From: CAYUNE01 sp964446115 | GTDB lineage: Bacteria; Desulfobacterota; Desulfobulbia; Desulfobulbales; Desulfobulbaceae | Direction: 5' to 3' | Assembly: GCA_964446115.1 (NCBI GenBank) | Contig: CAYUNE010000021.1 | Span: 1 to 64,000 of the forward strand | Length of the DNA: 64,000 nt | Shown here: piece by piece, positions 53,281 to 62,672 of the stretch | Layout of the letters: each line of letters starts with the position of its first letter | How positions within the stretch are numbered: the first letter of the stretch is position 1 | The notes under the pieces: model-generated | The model's input: only the letters and a program-made list of their open reading frames with translations | Databases searched by the model: none | Told to the model about the DNA's origin: nothing | Translations under genes and position numbers: made by a program

Positions 53281-55596
53281 CTAATTGTTGTCGATCGGCA
53301 ACATAACCGTGAAGACCGTGCCGCTGGGGATGTTGTCGCGGACGCGGATGGTGCCGCCGTGTTCGGCGATGATGGTGTTGGCGATGGCCAGGCCCAGACC
53401 GGTACCCGATTTTTTGGTGGAAAAGTAGGGTTCGAAGAGGCGCAGCTTGTCCTTGCGGTCGATGCCCGGACCGTTGTCCTTGACCGCCATGGCAACATGT
53501 TTTCCGTCTCCATCGACCTTGATGCATATCTCCACCATGCTGCCGATGGAGAGAATGGCCACGGCATTGTCCAGCAGGTTGATCAACACCCTTTTGATCT
53601 GAATGGCGTCGAAGGAGATGACGGGAATTTCACCCCGGATGGTCAGGGTAAAGGTGATGTACTTGTGGGCCTCCTTGTAGAGGGTGACGATCTCTTCGGC
53701 AAGCTGGATGAGGTTTCCCGGTTTTTTGATGATTTTCGGCATTCGGGCAAACCGGGAGAACTCACTGACAAGGCTTTTGATGACCTCCACCTGGCCGATG
53801 ATGGTGGCGGTGCTCTGGTCGAAGATGTCTCCGTCTGAAGCCAGTTTGTCCAGATAGCGTTTCCGCAACCGTTGGGCCGAGAGCTGGATGGGAGTGAGCG
53901 GATTTTTGATTTCATGGGCGATGCGGCGGGCCACCTCCCGCCAGGCTGCCATGCGCTGGGCCTTTTCGAGCTTGGTCAGGTTGTCGAAGACGATTACGTA
54001 GCCGAGGGGTTCATGGCGGTCGTTTTCAAGCTGGGTGATATTGACCAGCAGGGAGAGCATTTTTTTGCCGATGGCAAGGCGGAGATGACGTTCGATGGTG
54101 GACTTGTCCGATTCATGCAGCTCGCGGAAATAGCCTTTGAGAATGTCGAGATATTCACCCGTGAGAGCCTCCTCGTAATGCTTGTTCAAAAAGAGGTCGC
54201 TGTCGATTCTCAACAGATTTTCGGCAAAACGGTTGATGGATTTGATATGGCCGTGCTCGTCAATGGAGATGACGCCGGCGGCAACGTTTTTGAGAACCGT
54301 CTCCATGTAGCGGCGGCGCTGGTCGGCCACGGCGCTGCTCTTGCGCAGCGCGTCGTGGGCCTCTGCCAGCCGGTGATTGCTGGCCGCCAGATCGGCGGTC
54401 ATCTTGTTGAACGATTCCACCAGCAGGCCCATTTCATCATCGGATTCCTTTTCCAGGACAAAGTCGAGCTCGCCGTCGGCCACGCGGCGGGTGGCGATGG
54501 CCAGCTTGTGGATGGGGCCGGTGATTCCCCGGGCGATGAAAAATCCGAACCAGGTGGCGCCGAAGATGATCAGCAGGGTGATGATCAGCAGCATGATGAG
54601 GAGGCTTGTCTTGATCGGCGCCTTGAGCATGATGAGCTGCCGGTAATCGTTGATGCCGGTCATGATCGATTCCATGCGCTGCAGCTGGGTCCTCGGGATG
54701 AGCAGAGTGGTGACCAGCAGGACGCGGTTGCCGTCCCGGGTTGTCGGACTGACGGCAATGATGCTGCGCACCAGTTCGCCCACACTGCTTTTCTGGGTGA
54801 TTATGCGCGATTTACCGCCGGCGATGGTGTGACGCAGGGGTTCGATGGGAATTTCCGGCAGGCCGGCCACGGCAAGGCCGGAGAGGCGCACGGAAACCAG
54901 CCGTTTGCCGGTTGTGGACACCAGGGAAATCGCATCCGGGCCACCGGCCGTACTGGAGTTGAGGGTCATGGTGAAAAAGGTCTCCAGTTCCGCCAGGTTG
55001 TGGGTTGAGAGATGGCCGGATTCCAGCAGGGAGGCGATCTGGCTGCCGTGGGCCAGGGCCTGTTCCTTTTTGTTTTTGATGATGGACTGCGCCAGGTGCA
55101 GGGAGGACTGCAGCGAGTTTTCCACATTGGTGTTGAACCAGTAGTCCATACTGGTGGAGACAAAGCGCAGGGCAATGAAGAAGAGCAGGGCGGTGGGAAT
55201 GAGGGAGAGGGAAATGAAGGCGACCACCAGCTTGGTTCTCAACCGGGCTCCGAGGATGTTTTTTCGCTGTTCGAAGATGAGTTCCACCAGGTGGCGCAGC
55301 ACGAGGTAGAGCATCAGCAGCAGCAGAATGACGTTGAAGTTGATGAGGGAAAAGATGAGAATGTTGCTGGACAGGGGCAGAGAGGCGCCCTGGATCAGCA
55401 GTCTGCCCTGGATGTAGCCAAACAGCGGAATCAGCGCCAGGCAGCCGATGATCACATACCTGACGAGGCGTCGTTTTTGTGCCCGTTGTTCCGGGGAAAG
55501 ACCCTGGTTGAGCTCGAGGACCTGACCACTTCCTCCGGCGGCGGGGTTGTGCCGGTTCCTAGTATCTGAATTCAATGGTGCGCCAGTCCGTTTCAA
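53281..55596 (-). CDS. ntrY: NtrY-like membrane sensor histidine kinase
   Basis: A 771-aa kinase: TMs at about 47-65, 78-102 and 128-148, a periplasmic sensor, TM at about 325-345, HAMP, PAS (VLKNVAAGVISIDEHGHI), HisKA (RRIAHEIKNPLTPIQLSAQRL is the conserved block) and HATPase_c (NLLDNAVAIL, GTGLGLAIA). Start overlaps the upstream gene by 38 bases; no better internal start is seen. Probable cues: nitrogen or redox state, as for NtrY (inference). Confidence 0.9.
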   Translation of the reverse strand: MKRTGAPLNSDTRNRHNPAAGGSGQVLELNQGLSPEQRAQKRRLVRYVIIGCLALIPLFGYIQGRLLIQGASLPLSSNILIFSLINFNVILLLLMLYLVLRHLVELIFEQRKNILGARLRTKLVVAFISLSLIPTALLFFIALRFVSTSMDYWFNTNVENSLQSSLHLAQSIIKNKKEQALAHGSQIASLLESGHLSTHNLAELETFFTMTLNSSTAGGPDAISLVSTTGKRLVSVRLSGLAVAGLPEIPIEPLRHTIAGGKSRIITQKSSVGELVRSIIAVSPTTRDGNRVLLVTTLLIPRTQLQRMESIMTGINDYRQLIMLKAPIKTSLLIMLLIITLLIIFGATWFGFFIARGITGPIHKLAIATRRVADGELDFVLEKESDDEMGLLVESFNKMTADLAASNHRLAEAHDALRKSSAVADQRRRYMETVLKNVAAGVISIDEHGHIKSINRFAENLLRIDSDLFLNKHYEEALTGEYLDILKGYFRELHESDKSTIERHLRLAIGKKMLSLLVNITQLENDRHEPLGYVIVFDNLTKLEKAQRMAAWREVARRIAHEIKNPLTPIQLSAQRLRKRYLDKLASDGDIFDQSTATIIGQVEVIKSLVSEFSRFARMPKIIKKPGNLIQLAEEIVTLYKEAHKYITFTLTIRGEIPVISFDAIQIKRVLINLLDNAVAILSIGSMVEICIKVDGDGKHVAMAVKDNGPGIDRKDKLRLFEPYFSTKKSGTGLGLAIANTIIAEHGGTIRVRDNIPSGTVFTVMLPIDNN

Positions 55597-56134
55597 AATC
55601 CCATAAGGAGATAAAAGGAACGATATAGTGGATATTCAGGGGCAATGTTTTTTCCGCCAGCCGTGCCTTGATGCGCAGGGCGTAGGGTTGATCAGGAACA
55701 AGCCGATTGACCTCGATTACCCGGAGACCGTTGACCTCCACCATGATCTCCCTGGCCTTTTTCAGCGAAGCCGTGGTGATGGTGAGGTTGTCTTTTTCCG
55801 AAAGGGTGATCTTGTATTCCTCGTTGAGCCCGTCGTAGGTGAGGGTGTGTTGGAACGAATGGGAAATGAGGTTTTTGTCCCACCAGAACTCCCTGACCGT
55901 ATCGAGATCAACGGAAAAGGTGAAGGTGACCGGGATACCGTTGTGGATCCCTTCAAGCATCTCGTTGGTAAAACAGTTTTTTATGGAGCTGAAGAGGAGC
56001 AGGTGGCTGTTGGAGGTTGTGATGATGATATCCGTAATCTCCGCTTCGGGACGATTTTCCGCCGCTGTCGTCAACGGCATCAGCAGCAGAAAGAGAAGCA
56101 GAATAAATGGGCGGATGTTGGGGAAATGAGTCAT
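55559..56134 (-). CDS. DUF4390 exported protein
   Basis: A 191-aa protein with a signal peptide (about 1-24, LLLFLLLMPLTTAAEN) and the DUF4390 beta-rich domain ending VPFISLWDFETDWRTIEFRY-like residues. The family is regularly encoded directly before NtrY-type kinases, as here, suggesting an envelope partner of the sensor. ATG 56134 begins the signal peptide; 13 upstream codons are hydrophilic. Confidence 0.85.
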   Translation of the reverse strand: MTHFPNIRPFILLLFLLLMPLTTAAENRPEAEITDIIITTSNSHLLLFSSIKNCFTNEMLEGIHNGIPVTFTFSVDLDTVREFWWDKNLISHSFQHTLTYDGLNEEYKITLSEKDNLTITTASLKKAREIMVEVNGLRVIEVNRLVPDQPYALRIKARLAEKTLPLNIHYIVPFISLWDFETDWRTIEFRY

Positions 56135-56413
56135 ACTGGATGTTCCGGATTCGTCCTTTGCATGGCGGTGCATTCAATGTACCCGATGTGGCCCGGCTTG
56201 TCTATTCCTGAAAATATGTAAAATTATTGCCGTGATATCTCTGCGGAGAGCCTGGAAAACAGCCGGACGGCGCCTGGGATGTCCGGTTGAAAGAGACCGG
56301 AGATCATTGTTACATCTTGCCCAAAACGTTCCTATTATTTATGTATGAGCAGAAGGGAATGAAAATGTGAGCCTCACGGGATGGTTTGGTTATTTGCATG
56401 GAGAGGAGGTGCC

Positions 56414-56713
56414 GTGTCCCCACGACCTAAAAAGAAAAGACGGTGTGAATGTACATTTTATGTCAAGGCTTTCAAACCCATCGGCATTCCCATGTCGGAG
56501 ATCAAACGGATCAATCTGTACCGGGATGAACTGGAAGTCCTCAAACTTTGCGATATGGAGGGGCTGCACCAGGGTGAGGCCGGTGAGAAGATGGGTGTTT
56601 CCCGGGGCACCGTACAGCGTATTCTGGCATCGGCCCGGCGAAAAACCGCTGAGGCCCTGGCAACGGGCAGAGCCCTTGTTTTCGTTAGCGAAGATGAAGA
56701 AGAGCACCGCTGA
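56414..56713 (+). CDS. DUF134 predicted DNA-binding protein
   Basis: A 99-aa protein: SPRPKKKRRCECTFYVKAFKP and a sigma-70 region 4-like helix-turn-helix (DELEVLKLCDMEGLHQGEAG, VSRGTVQRILASARRK). The family sits beside NifB/NifX-type dinitrogenase cofactor or metal genes elsewhere, function unknown. GTG 56414 follows GAGAGGAGG by about 4 bases. Confidence 0.87.
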   Translation: MSPRPKKKRRCECTFYVKAFKPIGIPMSEIKRINLYRDELEVLKLCDMEGLHQGEAGEKMGVSRGTVQRILASARRKTAEALATGRALVFVSEDEEEHR

Positions 56714-56860
56714 CAATAGGCCGGGGCATGATATCACGGCACCTTCCAGGCCAACGTCCCGGGCAGGGTTGACAGCCGTTGCCGTCTCCAGAACGGAGTG
56801 GGGCGGTCGTGCGCGCCTCTGTTAGGGAAAAGCGACGAAACCGGCGGCGCCTTGACCGGG

Positions 56861-57142
56861 TTAGGCTGTTGCCGCCGGACAGCTCTTGCAGCTTTCTTTT
56901 TTGCAGGGAGGAGGAGACGATGACTCCTTGTCCTTGGAGGAGGAATTTTTCGCACCGCCTGCGCAGTTGCTGTAACCGTCTGCATACCAGCCGCCGCCCT
57001 TGAGCTGGAACGAGCTCATGGACACAAGTTTTTTGACTTTGCCGCCGCAGTCGGGGCAGGTTTCAAGGGGAGAATCGGAAATGCGTTGCTGCACTTCCAT
57101 AACCTTGTCGCACTCTGAACACTCATACTCATATATGGGCAT
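56861..57142 (-). CDS. FmdB-family zinc ribbon protein
   Basis: A 93-aa protein starting PIYEYECSECDKVMEV with a second Cys pair CPDCGGKVKKL, the FmdB/CxxC_CxxC_SSSS ribbon. An unusual Cys/Ser/Lys tail (CKKESCKSCP) may add a metal site. Start ATG 57142 fits the family. Converges with DUF134. Confidence 0.88.
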   Translation of the reverse strand: MPIYEYECSECDKVMEVQQRISDSPLETCPDCGGKVKKLVSMSSFQLKGGGWYADGYSNCAGGAKNSSSKDKESSSPPPCKKESCKSCPAATA

Positions 57143-57239
57143 CGGGTTCACCTTTTTTCACTGATTGACGTCTGTCCGGCGCTACCCCCTCATTTCCGCA
57201 GCAGGTTTCACCACTGCGAGCGCCGGCAAGAGATGAAAC

Positions 57240-57297
57240 GTAACCGATCACAGGTGCTGCAAATTTAAGTGAAAATGCCGTGCCGGTGACCGATTAC
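57240..57297 (-). repeat. Interspersed palindromic element, copy D (short form)
   Basis: GTAACCGATCACAGGTGCTG ... GTGCCGGTGACCGATTAC: inverted half-sites flanking AAATTTAAGTGAAAATG. Same short core as copy B, opposite orientation, without the outer module or GC hairpin. Confidence 0.78.
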
Positions 57298-57557
57298 GAT
57301 GGAATCTGCACGGGGTGCCGCCGCAACCCTGCGATAAAATAATACTCGCCATGGTGTCTGTCAACCGGCGGCTCTCCGGCAATCAGTTTTTTCCATCTTG
57401 ATATTTTTAACTCATTGATATATAAGCAAAATTTGTATAAATAGGTGCTGCGATTGCCGACAACGGAAAACGGAAAAGCAGCTTTGTTTACGGCAAATTT
57501 TTCAATTTTTATTGTACTTTAGCAGAAAAAAATTGCAGAAGTTTCGTATTTTTTATA

Positions 57558-57574
57558 CCTTCTGCTGCAGAAGG
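57558..57574 (+). promoter_or_regulatory. Hairpin sequestering a leader ribosome site
   Basis: CCTTCTGC-T-GCAGAAGG: perfect 8-bp arms. The right arm contains the start of AAGGAG that serves the 12-codon leader. Confidence 0.45.
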
Positions 57575-57582
57575 AGAAGTAT

Positions 57583-57621
57583 ATGGAAGCAGTCGCCTCT
57601 GTGGATTGGTTGATTAGGTAA
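57583..57621 (+). CDS. Possible 12-aa leader peptide before mucR-like gene
   Basis: MEAVASVDWLIR then TAA, with AAGGAG 6 bases upstream inside a hairpin arm. Ends 41 bases before the MucR start. Too short for homology; offered on spacing only. Confidence 0.3.
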   Translation: MEAVASVDWLIR

Positions 57622-57662
57622 TCCGCAAGCGATACACCCTATATAAAACAAGGAGGTTTTTC

Positions 57663-58115
57663 ATGGGGAAAACATTGGTAGAAATGACCGCTGAAATTAT
57701 TCAGTCGCAGATCGGCAGAAAAGAGATGACGACTGAAGAAGTGAATTCAGCACTCAAGGACACTTTCCAAACATTAATTGAACTTCAGCAATCCGAGTGC
57801 AGCGAAAGGCAGATTGGTGAAGAACAGGTGACAGCATCCCTTTCGCCCGAAAAGTCAATCAGGCGCAACAAGGTCATCTGCCTCGAATGCGGTCAGGAGT
57901 TCAAGATGATCTCCTCAAAGCATCTCATGACCCATGGCCTGAGCATGAAAGAGTACAGGAAGAAATATGGTTTCCGCATGCGTCAGCCCCTTTGTGCCAA
58001 GTCACTTTCGGAAAAACGGTCAAAGGCAGGCAAGGAACGGGGACTGCCCACCAATCTGAAAAAATCCATTGCAGCCCGGAAAAAGAAGGCCGCGGAACGG
58101 CAAGTCGGCGCCTGA
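57663..58115 (+). CDS. MucR/Ros-family transcriptional regulator
   Basis: A 150-aa regulator. The Ros-type zinc finger is CLECGQEFKMISSKHLMTHGLSM in parts (CLECG then HLMTHG; Cys2His2), followed by EYRKKYGFR and a basic tail (KKSIAARKKKAAER). MucR/Ros proteins bind AT-rich promoters as nucleoid-like repressors and often autoregulate; the AT-rich leader fits that. AAGGAGG is 6 bases before ATG. Confidence 0.9.
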   Translation: MGKTLVEMTAEIIQSQIGRKEMTTEEVNSALKDTFQTLIELQQSECSERQIGEEQVTASLSPEKSIRRNKVICLECGQEFKMISSKHLMTHGLSMKEYRKKYGFRMRQPLCAKSLSEKRSKAGKERGLPTNLKKSIAARKKKAAERQVGA

Positions 58116-58157
58116 GAAATTTCGGCTCGTGCCGCAAGCGATATTCGCCGGGAAGAG

Positions 58158-58946
58158 ATGATCGGCATATTTGATTCCGGGGTCGGCGGCATGACGGTGG
58201 CCCGTGCCATCGAGCAGCTCTGCCCCGGCTATCCGCTCGTCTATTTCGGTGATATCGCCAGAACGCCCTACGGCTCAAAGAGCCGCGAGACCATTATCTC
58301 CTGTTCCGTCGCCAATGCCGAGTTTTTGCTGGGCCAGGGGGCGGAACTGATAGTCATTGCCTGTAATTCGGCTGCCAGCGCTGCGACCGATACCCTGCGC
58401 CGCCGTTTTCCCATACCGGTGCTCGAGGTAATCACGCCGGCCGTGGATCGCGTCGTCTCGGTGAGCCGCAGCGGCAGGGTCGGTGTTATCGGCACCCGCG
58501 CCACGGTGGCAAGCGGTATCTACGAGCATCGGATCAGACAGCAGCGCCCGGCGTGGCAGGTCTTCAGCAAGGCCTGTCCGCTTCTGGTGCCTCTGGTTGA
58601 AGAGAGATGGCTGAACCGGCGCGAGACAAAAATGATTCTCCGCCGCTATCTTCATCCACTGCGGATGAGGAATATCGACACCCTGGTTCTGGGGTGTACC
58701 CATTATCCCCTGCTCAGTCATCTCATCGGGCCGCGCATGGGTCGTCGCACCAGGCTCATCGATTCCTCCATCGAGGTGGCCGCCGGTCTGCGGCGGCTCC
58801 TCGCCGGAAATCCGGAGCTCCGCCGACGATTGCGCGGCCGGGGACGGGAAAGTTCCTTTTTTGTTTCCGATATTACCGATTCGGTAGTACAGTTGGCGGA
58901 CACGATCTTTGGTCGCCCCATTCAACTGGAAAAGGTCCATGTCTGA
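58158..58946 (+). CDS. murI: Glutamate racemase
   Basis: A 262-aa enzyme supplying D-glutamate for peptidoglycan. FDSGVGGMTVARA (Asp region), catalytic Cys in VIACNSAAS and in LGCTHYPLL. Normal length. The stop overlaps the lolA-like start by 8 bases. Confidence 0.95.
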   Translation: MIGIFDSGVGGMTVARAIEQLCPGYPLVYFGDIARTPYGSKSRETIISCSVANAEFLLGQGAELIVIACNSAASAATDTLRRRFPIPVLEVITPAVDRVVSVSRSGRVGVIGTRATVASGIYEHRIRQQRPAWQVFSKACPLLVPLVEERWLNRRETKMILRRYLHPLRMRNIDTLVLGCTHYPLLSHLIGPRMGRRTRLIDSSIEVAAGLRRLLAGNPELRRRLRGRGRESSFFVSDITDSVVQLADTIFGRPIQLEKVHV

Positions 58947-59667
58947 ACTTTCTTCTTTTTTTTCTCTGCTTCGTCCGTCGGCCGTCCTCTTGCTTTCCCT
59001 CTGGTTTTCCACCGCATCATTCTGCTTTGGAACAGAGATTGCCGCATCCTCTCCGCGTGACCTTGCAACGGGTCTGCAGCGTTTTTATGATCAGGTAACC
59101 AGTATCAGCTTCAGCTTTGAGCAGCGGGCCCGTTCCGCTCCCGGCCGGGAAAGGCGGGGCAGTGGCAAGGGCTTTTTTTTCCGCAGTGGTGATGGCCGCA
59201 GCATGATGCGCTGGGACTATGACGATCCGGACCGCCAGGTGATCATCAACAACGGGAAAAGCGTGCTCATCTACACGGCCAAGGATCGACAGATGGTGAC
59301 CATTCCCCGGGAAGAATTACAGGATGATATTCTCTTTTCCTTTTTTTCCGGCGGCCGTCAGCTGCTGGATGAGTTTTCCGCCCTGCCGCCGGCGACACGG
59401 TATCGGGAGAGGGCCGTCAATGGCCGGTGGCGCCTGCTGCAGCTTCGACCGCGCACTGAAAACAGCCGGCTTGCCGCAATCCATCTCTGGATTGATGGGG
59501 ATTTTCTTATCCACCGGGTGGTCTTCGAGGATCACTTCAACTCGGTGACCGAACTGGATCTGAAAGATATCCGGATAAACAGCCTTGCGGCTGAAGATCC
59601 AGGAAAAGCGTCGGAGCTCTTTTCATTCACCCCTCCGCCGGGTACGGAAATCATCAGTAATCAGTAA
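58939..59667 (+). CDS. lolA: LolA-like outer-membrane lipoprotein carrier
   Basis: A 242-aa periplasmic chaperone: signal peptide about 1-30 (AVLLLSLWFSTASFCFG), then LQRFYDQVTSISFSFEQRAR and GKGFFFRSGDGRSMMRWDYDDPDRQ typical of LolA. Start ATG 58939, overlapping murI. Some LolA-like proteins act in other lipid transfers. Confidence 0.88.
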   Translation: MSELSSFFSLLRPSAVLLLSLWFSTASFCFGTEIAASSPRDLATGLQRFYDQVTSISFSFEQRARSAPGRERRGSGKGFFFRSGDGRSMMRWDYDDPDRQVIINNGKSVLIYTAKDRQMVTIPREELQDDILFSFFSGGRQLLDEFSALPPATRYRERAVNGRWRLLQLRPRTENSRLAAIHLWIDGDFLIHRVVFEDHFNSVTELDLKDIRINSLAAEDPGKASELFSFTPPPGTEIISNQ

Positions 59668-59746
59668 TTTTCAAGCTACCCAGAGCCGACAGCGAAGATC
59701 ACGGTCACGACAGGCCGTGGACCGATCCCTCAACAAACCGGACATT

Positions 59747-60916
59747 ATGACAGAGGAAAAATTTGCCGATTTGTTTTCCCGCTCCCTTGCCCCGCCCACC
59801 AAAAAATTGCAACCGGGCCAGCGGCTGGAGGCCGTTGTCGTCGGCATCAGCAAGGAGACTGTTTTTCTCGATATCGGCGCCAAGAGCGAGGGCTGTCTGG
59901 CGGCCGACGAACTGCGCGATGAAAATGGAGAACTGAGGGTCGGTGAAGGCGATCGGCTCCAGGTCTACTTTGTCGACAGAGGCCGGGGCGAGATGATCTT
60001 CACCACCAGGCTCGGCTCCCGCAGTTCATCGGATCGACAACTGGAAACCGCTTTCCGGAGCTCCATCCCGGTGGAGGGCAAGGTGACCCGGGAGATCAAG
60101 GGAGGTTTCGAAGTCATGATCGGCACAACCCGGGCCTTCTGTCCCTATTCTCAACTGGATATCCGGCGTATTGACGATGCCGCCGACTATCTGGAGAGAT
60201 CCTATAGCTTCCGGATCATCGAGTATGGCGAGGGCGGCCGCAACATTGTCGTCTCCGCCCGGGTGCTGCTGGAAGAGGAAAGGGAAGAGCAGCGCCGCCT
60301 GCTCGAGAATTCCCTGGAGGAGGGAATGCGGGTCAAGGGACGGGTGAGCGCTGTGAGGGATTTTGGTGCCTTTGTCGATATCGGCGGAATCGATGGCCTG
60401 ATACCGAGATCCGAGCTTGCCTGGGGGAGTGTGGATCGGGTTGATGACCTGCTCAGCGTGGGCATGGAGGTCGAGGTGGTTATCAAAAGCCTGGATTGGG
60501 AACGGCAGCGGATATCGCTCAGCCTCCGGGAGACCACGGAAAATCCCTGGAACCGGGTTGCCGAGAATTATCCCGTCGGCTCCATCCACACGGGCAGGGT
60601 CGGCCGGCTCACCCATTTCGGCGCCTTTGTCACCCTTAAGCCCGGTGTCGACGGTCTCCTGCATATCTCCAAGCTGGGCGGCGGCAGACGGATTCACCAC
60701 CCCCGCGAGGTGCTGGAGGAAGGACAGGAGCTCACAGTGCGTATCGACGCCCTTGATCCGGAGAAGAAACGGCTGGCCCTGGTTGCCGAGGACTATCCCG
60801 CTCAGCGGCAGGGGGAAGAGGCCCCGGCCGATCCTGCCGGAGCCATGGACGATAGCCGGCGATCCATGGGCACCTTGGGGGATCTGTTGAGGGCTCAGCT
60901 TCGGAAAGGCAAGTGA
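59747..60916 (+). CDS. S1 RNA-binding repeat protein (RpsA-like)
   Basis: A 389-aa protein with four S1 domains (about 21-88, 104-180, 190-262, 274-348), the last two canonical (VRDFGAFVDIGGIDGLIPRS, THFGAFVTLKPGVDGLLHIS). Shorter than six-domain ribosomal protein S1, so perhaps a secondary S1-like translation or RNA factor. Start ATG 59747; the longer frame to 59585 overlaps lolA. Confidence 0.87.
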   Translation: MTEEKFADLFSRSLAPPTKKLQPGQRLEAVVVGISKETVFLDIGAKSEGCLAADELRDENGELRVGEGDRLQVYFVDRGRGEMIFTTRLGSRSSSDRQLETAFRSSIPVEGKVTREIKGGFEVMIGTTRAFCPYSQLDIRRIDDAADYLERSYSFRIIEYGEGGRNIVVSARVLLEEEREEQRRLLENSLEEGMRVKGRVSAVRDFGAFVDIGGIDGLIPRSELAWGSVDRVDDLLSVGMEVEVVIKSLDWERQRISLSLRETTENPWNRVAENYPVGSIHTGRVGRLTHFGAFVTLKPGVDGLLHISKLGGGRRIHHPREVLEEGQELTVRIDALDPEKKRLALVAEDYPAQRQGEEAPADPAGAMDDSRRSMGTLGDLLRAQLRKGK

Positions 60917-60948
60917 TTCCCGGTGAATAAGCACATGATAGACTTGTT

Positions 60949-61746
60949 TCACCCCTTGTCGTGTCCGGCGGCGCTGCGGTAGCGGCGGGCGATCTCGAAC
61001 ATGATCACCGCCGCCGCCACCGAACAGTTGAGTGAATCAAGTTCACCCCGCATGGGTATGGTGAGAAGCAGGTCGCACTGCTTTTGTACCAGCGGCCGTA
61101 TTCCCTTGCCTTCGCCTCCGATGACCAGACAGAGGGGAAGGGCGAGATCAGCCTCGTACAGCGGCACCGCCTCCGGATCAACCACGGTCCCGTAGACCCA
61201 GTATCCCTCCTTTTTTACCAGTTTCAATGTCTCGGCCAGGTTGACCACCTGACAGATATCCAGGTGGGAAACGGCTCCGGCCGCGGTTTTCATCACTGTT
61301 CCGGAAAGGGGAGCGGAACGCTCCCGGGTGAGGATAACGCCGTCCATTCCGGCGGCCAGCGCCGAACGGAGAACGGCGCCGAGATTACGCGGATCCTGCA
61401 CCGAATCCAGGGCCAGCAGACGGGGGCTCCGGCTGCGGCGGACGGCGCGTTCCAGCAGCTGCTGCAGCTTCAGCAGCTTCACTGCCGAGCGCCTGGCAAC
61501 CACGCCCTGATGCGGTCCGCTGACCCGGGGCATTCCGGTCCGGCCCACAAAACGCAGTCTGATACGGTGCCGTCGGGCAAGATCGATGATGGTCTGCAGT
61601 TTCCGTCCGGACTTATCCCGCCGGACCCAGATCTCCCGCAGTTGTCCGTCTTCCCGGCGTAAGGCCTCGGAGACGGCGTGTATGCCGTAGATCAGGCCGG
61701 ATCCGGAATGATCGACCGGCACGGTTTCGGCCTTATCCGAGGGCAT
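60949..61746 (-). CDS. rlmB: 23S rRNA 2'-O-ribose methyltransferase, TrmH/RlmB family
   Basis: A 265-aa SPOUT methyltransferase: substrate-binding domain (SGLIYGIHAVSEAL) then SpoU motifs SVQDPRNLGAVLRSALAAG, IGGEGKGIRPLV and IPMRGELDSLNCSVAAAV. Target probably Gm2251-type in 23S rRNA. Start ATG 61746 overlaps gmk by 14 bases. Confidence 0.9.
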   Translation of the reverse strand: MPSDKAETVPVDHSGSGLIYGIHAVSEALRREDGQLREIWVRRDKSGRKLQTIIDLARRHRIRLRFVGRTGMPRVSGPHQGVVARRSAVKLLKLQQLLERAVRRSRSPRLLALDSVQDPRNLGAVLRSALAAGMDGVILTRERSAPLSGTVMKTAAGAVSHLDICQVVNLAETLKLVKKEGYWVYGTVVDPEAVPLYEADLALPLCLVIGGEGKGIRPLVQKQCDLLLTIPMRGELDSLNCSVAAAVIMFEIARRYRSAAGHDKG

Positions 61747-62362
61747 GGATATCAAGACGTCTGCCGTCCATGTCGCGACGGCGACGACAGCGCTCGGCAA
61801 TGATAATGGCCCGCAGGGTTTCCGCCGCCCTCTCCAGCCGGTCGTTGACGATGAGATAGTCATACTCGGGGATGGCGTCAAGTTCCCGGCGGGCGTTTTC
61901 CAGCCGCAGGGCGACGGCGGCATCCGAATCGGTTCCCCGCTTTTTCAGCCGTCGCGCCAGTTCTTCCATGGAAGGGGGAGCGATGAACAGGGAGACCGTT
62001 TCCAGCAGGGCGCGGACCTGCCTGGCTCCCTGCACATCTATGTCGAGGACGATATCCTCGCCCCGGCCGATTTTTTCCTGCACCGCGGCGCGGGCAGTGC
62101 CGTAGAGATTACCGTGCACCTCCGCCCATTCGAGGAAGCCGCAAGGCTCCCGATCGCGAATTTCAACAAAGTGACTGCGGTCCACAAAGTGATAATCGAC
62201 GCCGTTTTTTTCGTCGGCGCGTGGGCTTCTGGTGGTATGGGATACCGAAAAGGAGATACCCGGAAGTCGGCGCATCACCCGTTTCAACAGGGTTGTTTTG
62301 CCGGCTCCCGACGGTGCCGAGACGACAAAGAGAATGCCGGTGTGCTGTTTCTTCCGGGTCAC
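61733..62362 (-). CDS. gmk: Guanylate kinase
   Basis: A 209-aa enzyme phosphorylating GMP to GDP. P-loop SAPSGAGKTTLL, GMP-binding SVSHTTRSPRADEKNGVDYHFV parts, GNLYGT. GTG start overlaps the upstream gene stop (GTGA). Typical yicC-remA-gmk order. Confidence 0.95.
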   Translation of the reverse strand: MTRKKQHTGILFVVSAPSGAGKTTLLKRVMRRLPGISFSVSHTTRSPRADEKNGVDYHFVDRSHFVEIRDREPCGFLEWAEVHGNLYGTARAAVQEKIGRGEDIVLDIDVQGARQVRALLETVSLFIAPPSMEELARRLKKRGTDSDAAVALRLENARRELDAIPEYDYLIVNDRLERAAETLRAIIIAERCRRRRDMDGRRLDIHALG

Positions 62363-62664
62363 TTGGCGCTGTCCGCGGCGAGGTTTTCCCGCACCATGCG
62401 GGTGGCATCGGCGGTGCGGGCGGCAAGGGCGTCGAAACGCTGACTGATGGTTTCCGGCTGTACCGATGAGAGCACCAGGTGGCCGCTGTCGAGGATGATG
62501 ATGGAGCGGGTGCGGCGTCCTTCGGTGACGTCAATGAGTTTTTTTTCCTTGCGGGCCTGGTCCTTGAGCTTCTTGATGGGTGATGAACCCGGATTGACCA
62601 CGGTGAGGATGCGGTTGATCTTGACGGCATTGCCGAAACCGACATTGATGAGCCTGTTATCCAT
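62359..62664 (-). CDS. RemA-like DUF370 protein
   Basis: A 101-aa protein: NRLINVGFGNAVKINRILTV and PIKKLKDQARKEKKLIDVTEG are DUF370/RemA signatures. In Bacillus, RemA is a DNA-binding ring that activates matrix genes; in yicC-gmk loci of anaerobes its role is unknown. A C-terminal helix of about 25 residues extends past the core. Confidence 0.85.
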   Translation of the reverse strand: MDNRLINVGFGNAVKINRILTVVNPGSSPIKKLKDQARKEKKLIDVTEGRRTRSIIILDSGHLVLSSVQPETISQRFDALAARTADATRMVRENLAADSAK

Positions 62665-62672
62665 CTCGCTTA

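Larger units (their letters stand above)
57143..57662. other. Regulatory gap between fmdB-like and mucR-like genes
   Basis: Holds repeat copy D (57240-57297), then 240 bases of AT-rich DNA with T-rich runs (around 57500-57555), the hairpin at 57558-57574 and a 12-codon leader. No other gene seen. Confidence 0.6.

Noticed and set aside
57240..57297. Repeated palindromes considered as CRISPR repeats
   Set aside because: Copies are dispersed over the window, differ in length and have no regular spacers or cas genes.
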